Of a DNA stretch of 15,668 bases, positions 13,721 to 15,668 are shown piece by piece. Origin of the DNA: Acidobacteriota bacterium. Its GTDB lineage: Bacteria > Acidobacteriota > Terriglobia > Bryobacterales > JACQDG01. The first letter of the stretch is position 1; each line of letters starts with the position of its first letter. The notes under the pieces were generated by a model. It made no database searches. It was not told the origin of the DNA and was given only the letters and a program-made list of their open reading frames with translations. A program made the translations under genes and the position numbers. Location of the stretch: positions 1-15,668 of the forward strand of contig JACQDG010000164.1 in NCBI GenBank assembly GCA_016201185.1, in the 5' to 3' direction.

Positions 13721-15550
13721 GTGAACCAGACCTGGAAGCGCGCCATTTTACCGGCTGCCTTGTGCCTGCTTGCCGCGCCGCTGGCAGGCATGGAGTTTTT
13801 CCCGTTGGCCCAGGTGAAGCCGGGGATGAAGGGGATCGGGAGAACCGTGTTCGCCGGCGAAAAGATCGAGGATTTTCAGGTGGAGATCCTCGGTGTGCTG
13901 GAAAACGTTGCGCCGCGGCAGTCGATCATCATGGCGAGACTTTCCGGAGGCCCGCTGGAGAAGGCCGGTGTCATGGCCGGAATGAGCGGCAGCCCCGTGT
14001 ACATCGATGGAAAGCTGCTGGGGGCGGTGGCGCTGGCGTTTCCTTTTGCCACCGAGCCGATCGCCGGCATTCGGCCCATTTCCGAAATGGTGGAGGTCTT
14101 TCAGCAGAAGGCAGAGCCTCCGCCGGCGACGCTGAAGGCCGCCCTTGTGGCCTTCGGAAATGGTTCCGGTGCGGCGCTCGAGCGGTGGATCCCTGCTGAG
14201 AACGCGCCGTTGCTGCCGCCTTCGCCCGACCTCCTGCCGGCACAGCCGCAGCTCATTCAGATTGCGACGCCGGTGCATTTTGCCGGATTCACGGCGCGGA
14301 CGCTGGAGGTATTCGGCCCGGCGCTGCGCGGGCTGGGCCTGCTGCCGATGCAAGGGGCCGGGGGAGCCAGCGTTCCCCATTCCACGCGGATGGGCGATCC
14401 CAGCGCGCTTCAGCCGGGCTCGATGATCAGCGTGGGGCTGATCCGCGGCGATCTGAACGTCAACGCCGACGGCTCCCTCACTTATGTGGATGGCAAGAAA
14501 ATATACGCTTTCGGCCATCGTTTTCTCTCGGCAGGCCCCACGGAGCTGCCGGTCATGCGGTCTTCCGTGGTCGCGCTGCTGCCCAATCTGAACAGTTCGT
14601 TCAAGATTTCCACCGCCGGGGAACTGGTGGGAACCATCCGGCAGGACCGCACCGCAGGCATTTACGGCGAGCTGGGCGTGCAGCCCCGGATGATCCCGGT
14701 GGAACTTAGCGTGCGCACCAGCCGCAGCGGCAGCCAGAAGTACAGGCTGGAGCTCGTGAACGACCAGTTTCTGTCGCCTTTTCTGCTCCAGATAGCGGTC
14801 TTCTCCAGCATTGATGCGACAGAGCGATCCCTGGGGCCCTCGACCTTCCAGGTGCGCGGCGCCATTCGGTTCGGTGGCGGCCGGCCTCCTATCCAGCTGG
14901 ACAATGTCTACGCCGGGGAAGCAAACATGGCCGGCAACGTGGCGCTGGCCGCGGCGCTCCCCATGGCCTACGCTATGCAGAGTGGCTTCCCGGACTTAAG
15001 CGTGGACCGGGTGGACCTGGAGATCGTCTCCATCGACCAGAAAAAGCAGTTGCGGCTGGAGCGGGCCTGGGCTTCGCGGCGTGAGGTGCGGCCCGGCGAG
15101 CGGCTGGAGCTGGCGGCGGTCCTGCGGGAGGAAAGCGGAGGGGAGATCGTTCGCAGGATCCCCTTCGATGTCTCTTATGGCGCCCCGCCCGGCGTCCTGA
15201 ACATTACCTTCGCCGATGGAAACTGGATGAATTTGAGCGACCAGCGCGGGCTGGCCGGGCCCGGCGGGCGGGAAGCCACCAGCAGCGCCCAGTTAGTGCG
15301 GGCCATTAATCAATTGCGGAAGAATAGCTGCCTGTACGTGCGCGTGTGGCGGTCCGAGCGCGGTTTTCAGTTGCAGGGCGAGCCGCTGCCCGCGCCGCCC
15401 GCTTCGTTGAAGAGCGTGCTGGCCGCCGGGTCGGCCTCCGGAGGCCTCATCAGCAATACCTGGACCGCGGTGCTGGCCGAGCTGGAGATGGACGGCCCGG
15501 GAACAGTGGTGTCCGGCACGGGGACCATCCGGGTGACGGTGAAGGAATGA
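13721..15550 (+). CDS. Exported SpoIVB-like S55 peptidase homologue with swapped halves
   Basis: This 609-residue protein is related to the SpoIVB (S55) serine peptidases. A signal peptide (MNQTWKRAILPAALCLLAAPLAG) sends it out of the cytoplasm. Residues about 31-110 resemble the serine half of SpoIVB: KPGMKGIGRTVFAGEKIEDFQVEILGV, then GMSGSP (87-92, likely nucleophile Ser89) and IDGKLLGAVAL. A proline-rich linker follows at about 125-180. Residues about 235-320 resemble the histidine half of SpoIVB: LNVNADGSLTYVDGKKIYAF then GHRF (His266), SSVVALLP, and GTIRQDRTAGIYGELG. In SpoIVB the histidine part comes first, so the order here is reversed. The remaining ~290 residues look like beta-rich extracellular domains I do not recognise. 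Whether it is an active protease, and on what, is unknown. GTG 13721 is chosen because the signal peptide begins there; the next ATG (13790) would remove it. It overlaps the next gene. Confidence 0.8.
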   Translation: MNQTWKRAILPAALCLLAAPLAGMEFFPLAQVKPGMKGIGRTVFAGEKIEDFQVEILGVLENVAPRQSIIMARLSGGPLEKAGVMAGMSGSPVYIDGKLLGAVALAFPFATEPIAGIRPISEMVEVFQQKAEPPPATLKAALVAFGNGSGAALERWIPAENAPLLPPSPDLLPAQPQLIQIATPVHFAGFTARTLEVFGPALRGLGLLPMQGAGGASVPHSTRMGDPSALQPGSMISVGLIRGDLNVNADGSLTYVDGKKIYAFGHRFLSAGPTELPVMRSSVVALLPNLNSSFKISTAGELVGTIRQDRTAGIYGELGVQPRMIPVELSVRTSRSGSQKYRLELVNDQFLSPFLLQIAVFSSIDATERSLGPSTFQVRGAIRFGGGRPPIQLDNVYAGEANMAGNVALAAALPMAYAMQSGFPDLSVDRVDLEIVSIDQKKQLRLERAWASRREVRPGERLELAAVLREESGGEIVRRIPFDVSYGAPPGVLNITFADGNWMNLSDQRGLAGPGGREATSSAQLVRAINQLRKNSCLYVRVWRSERGFQLQGEPLPAPPASLKSVLAAGSASGGLISNTWTAVLAELEMDGPGTVVSGTGTIRVTVKE

Positions 15551-15668
15551 TGAAGTCAAGACTCTTGCCTCTTGCCTCCTGCCTGCTGGCTTTTCCTCTC
15601 CTGGCCTCCAGCGCGGCCGTATGGGAGATGAGCGCCTACAAAGATTTCCTGCGCGGCACGTTCAACAA
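15547..15668 (+). CDS. Exported protein of unknown function, N-terminal part (partial)
   Basis: The window ends inside this gene after 40 complete codons. The translation opens MMKSRLLPLASCLLAFPLLASSAAVW, a clear signal peptide with likely cleavage after the SSA(A) region, followed by WEMSAYKDFLRGTFNN. Two adjacent ATGs (15547 and 15550) could serve as the start; the first overlaps the TGA of the S55-peptidase gene and the second coincides with it. AAGGA at 15542-15546 is the only purine-rich site and is close to both. The tight overlap implies co-expression with the peptidase, possibly as substrate or partner. I do not recognise a domain in the visible part, though the W-x-x-x-x-Y-x-D-F-L-x-G-x-F opening resembles secreted proteins I have seen beside such peptidases in acidobacteria (recollection only). 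Confidence 0.75.
   Translation, partial: MMKSRLLPLASCLLAFPLLASSAAVWEMSAYKDFLRGTFN

Overview
The window is GC-rich bacterial DNA in which every recognisable gene reads left to right on the + strand. It most likely comes from an acidobacterium of the Solibacter/Bryobacter group. The clearest evidence is the C-terminal ~238 residues of the exported propeller protein at 7642-9825, which match the Solibacter-type C-terminal domain (TIGR03437) that is greatly expanded in that lineage. The exported SpoIVB-like S55 peptidase homologue, and two short degenerate intergenic repeats of a type common in such environmental genomes, fit the same placement.

Layout. (1) 1-4662: the end of glyQ, all of glyS and a pyruvate phosphate dikinase gene (ppdK), chained by stop/start overlaps. 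ppdK is broken: about 90 residues of the PEP/pyruvate barrel are missing and the frame changes at about position 4427. (2) 4784-7628: a zinc-ribbon, PLP-dependent threonine synthase-like enzyme, an exported cyclase/kynurenine-formamidase-family hydrolase and a membrane PAP2-type phosphatase. (3) 7642-9825: an exported six-repeat NHL propeller joined to a BACON-like domain and the Solibacter C-terminal domain. (4) 9863-13713: an SDR oxidoreductase whose stop overlaps the TTG start of a 1025-residue UvrD-type helicase with a C-terminal PD-(D/E)XK nuclease and a four-cysteine, probably iron-sulfur, signature. (5) 13721-15668: an exported S55-peptidase-like protein in which the serine half precedes the histidine half, the reverse of SpoIVB, followed with overlap by the start of another exported protein cut off by the window edge.

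How the genes relate. glyQ and glyS encode the two subunits of tetrameric glycyl-tRNA synthetase. The glyS-ppdK pairing is also seen in other bacteria. The remaining genes do not form one obvious pathway. They look like co-directional housekeeping, envelope and secreted functions with short gaps. Several starts (7642, 13721 and perhaps the thrC region) have no Shine-Dalgarno sequence but have a -10-like hexamer 6-9 bases upstream, suggesting leaderless transcripts. Other starts (294, 2255, 6009, 10636) have clear ribosome-binding sites.

There is no gene-free stretch longer than about 125 bases. I see no tRNA, rRNA, CRISPR array, insertion sequence or prophage gene. The observations most worth following up are the ppdK deletion, the apparent domain permutation of the S55 peptidase, and the single-chain helicase/Fe-S nuclease with no partner in view.
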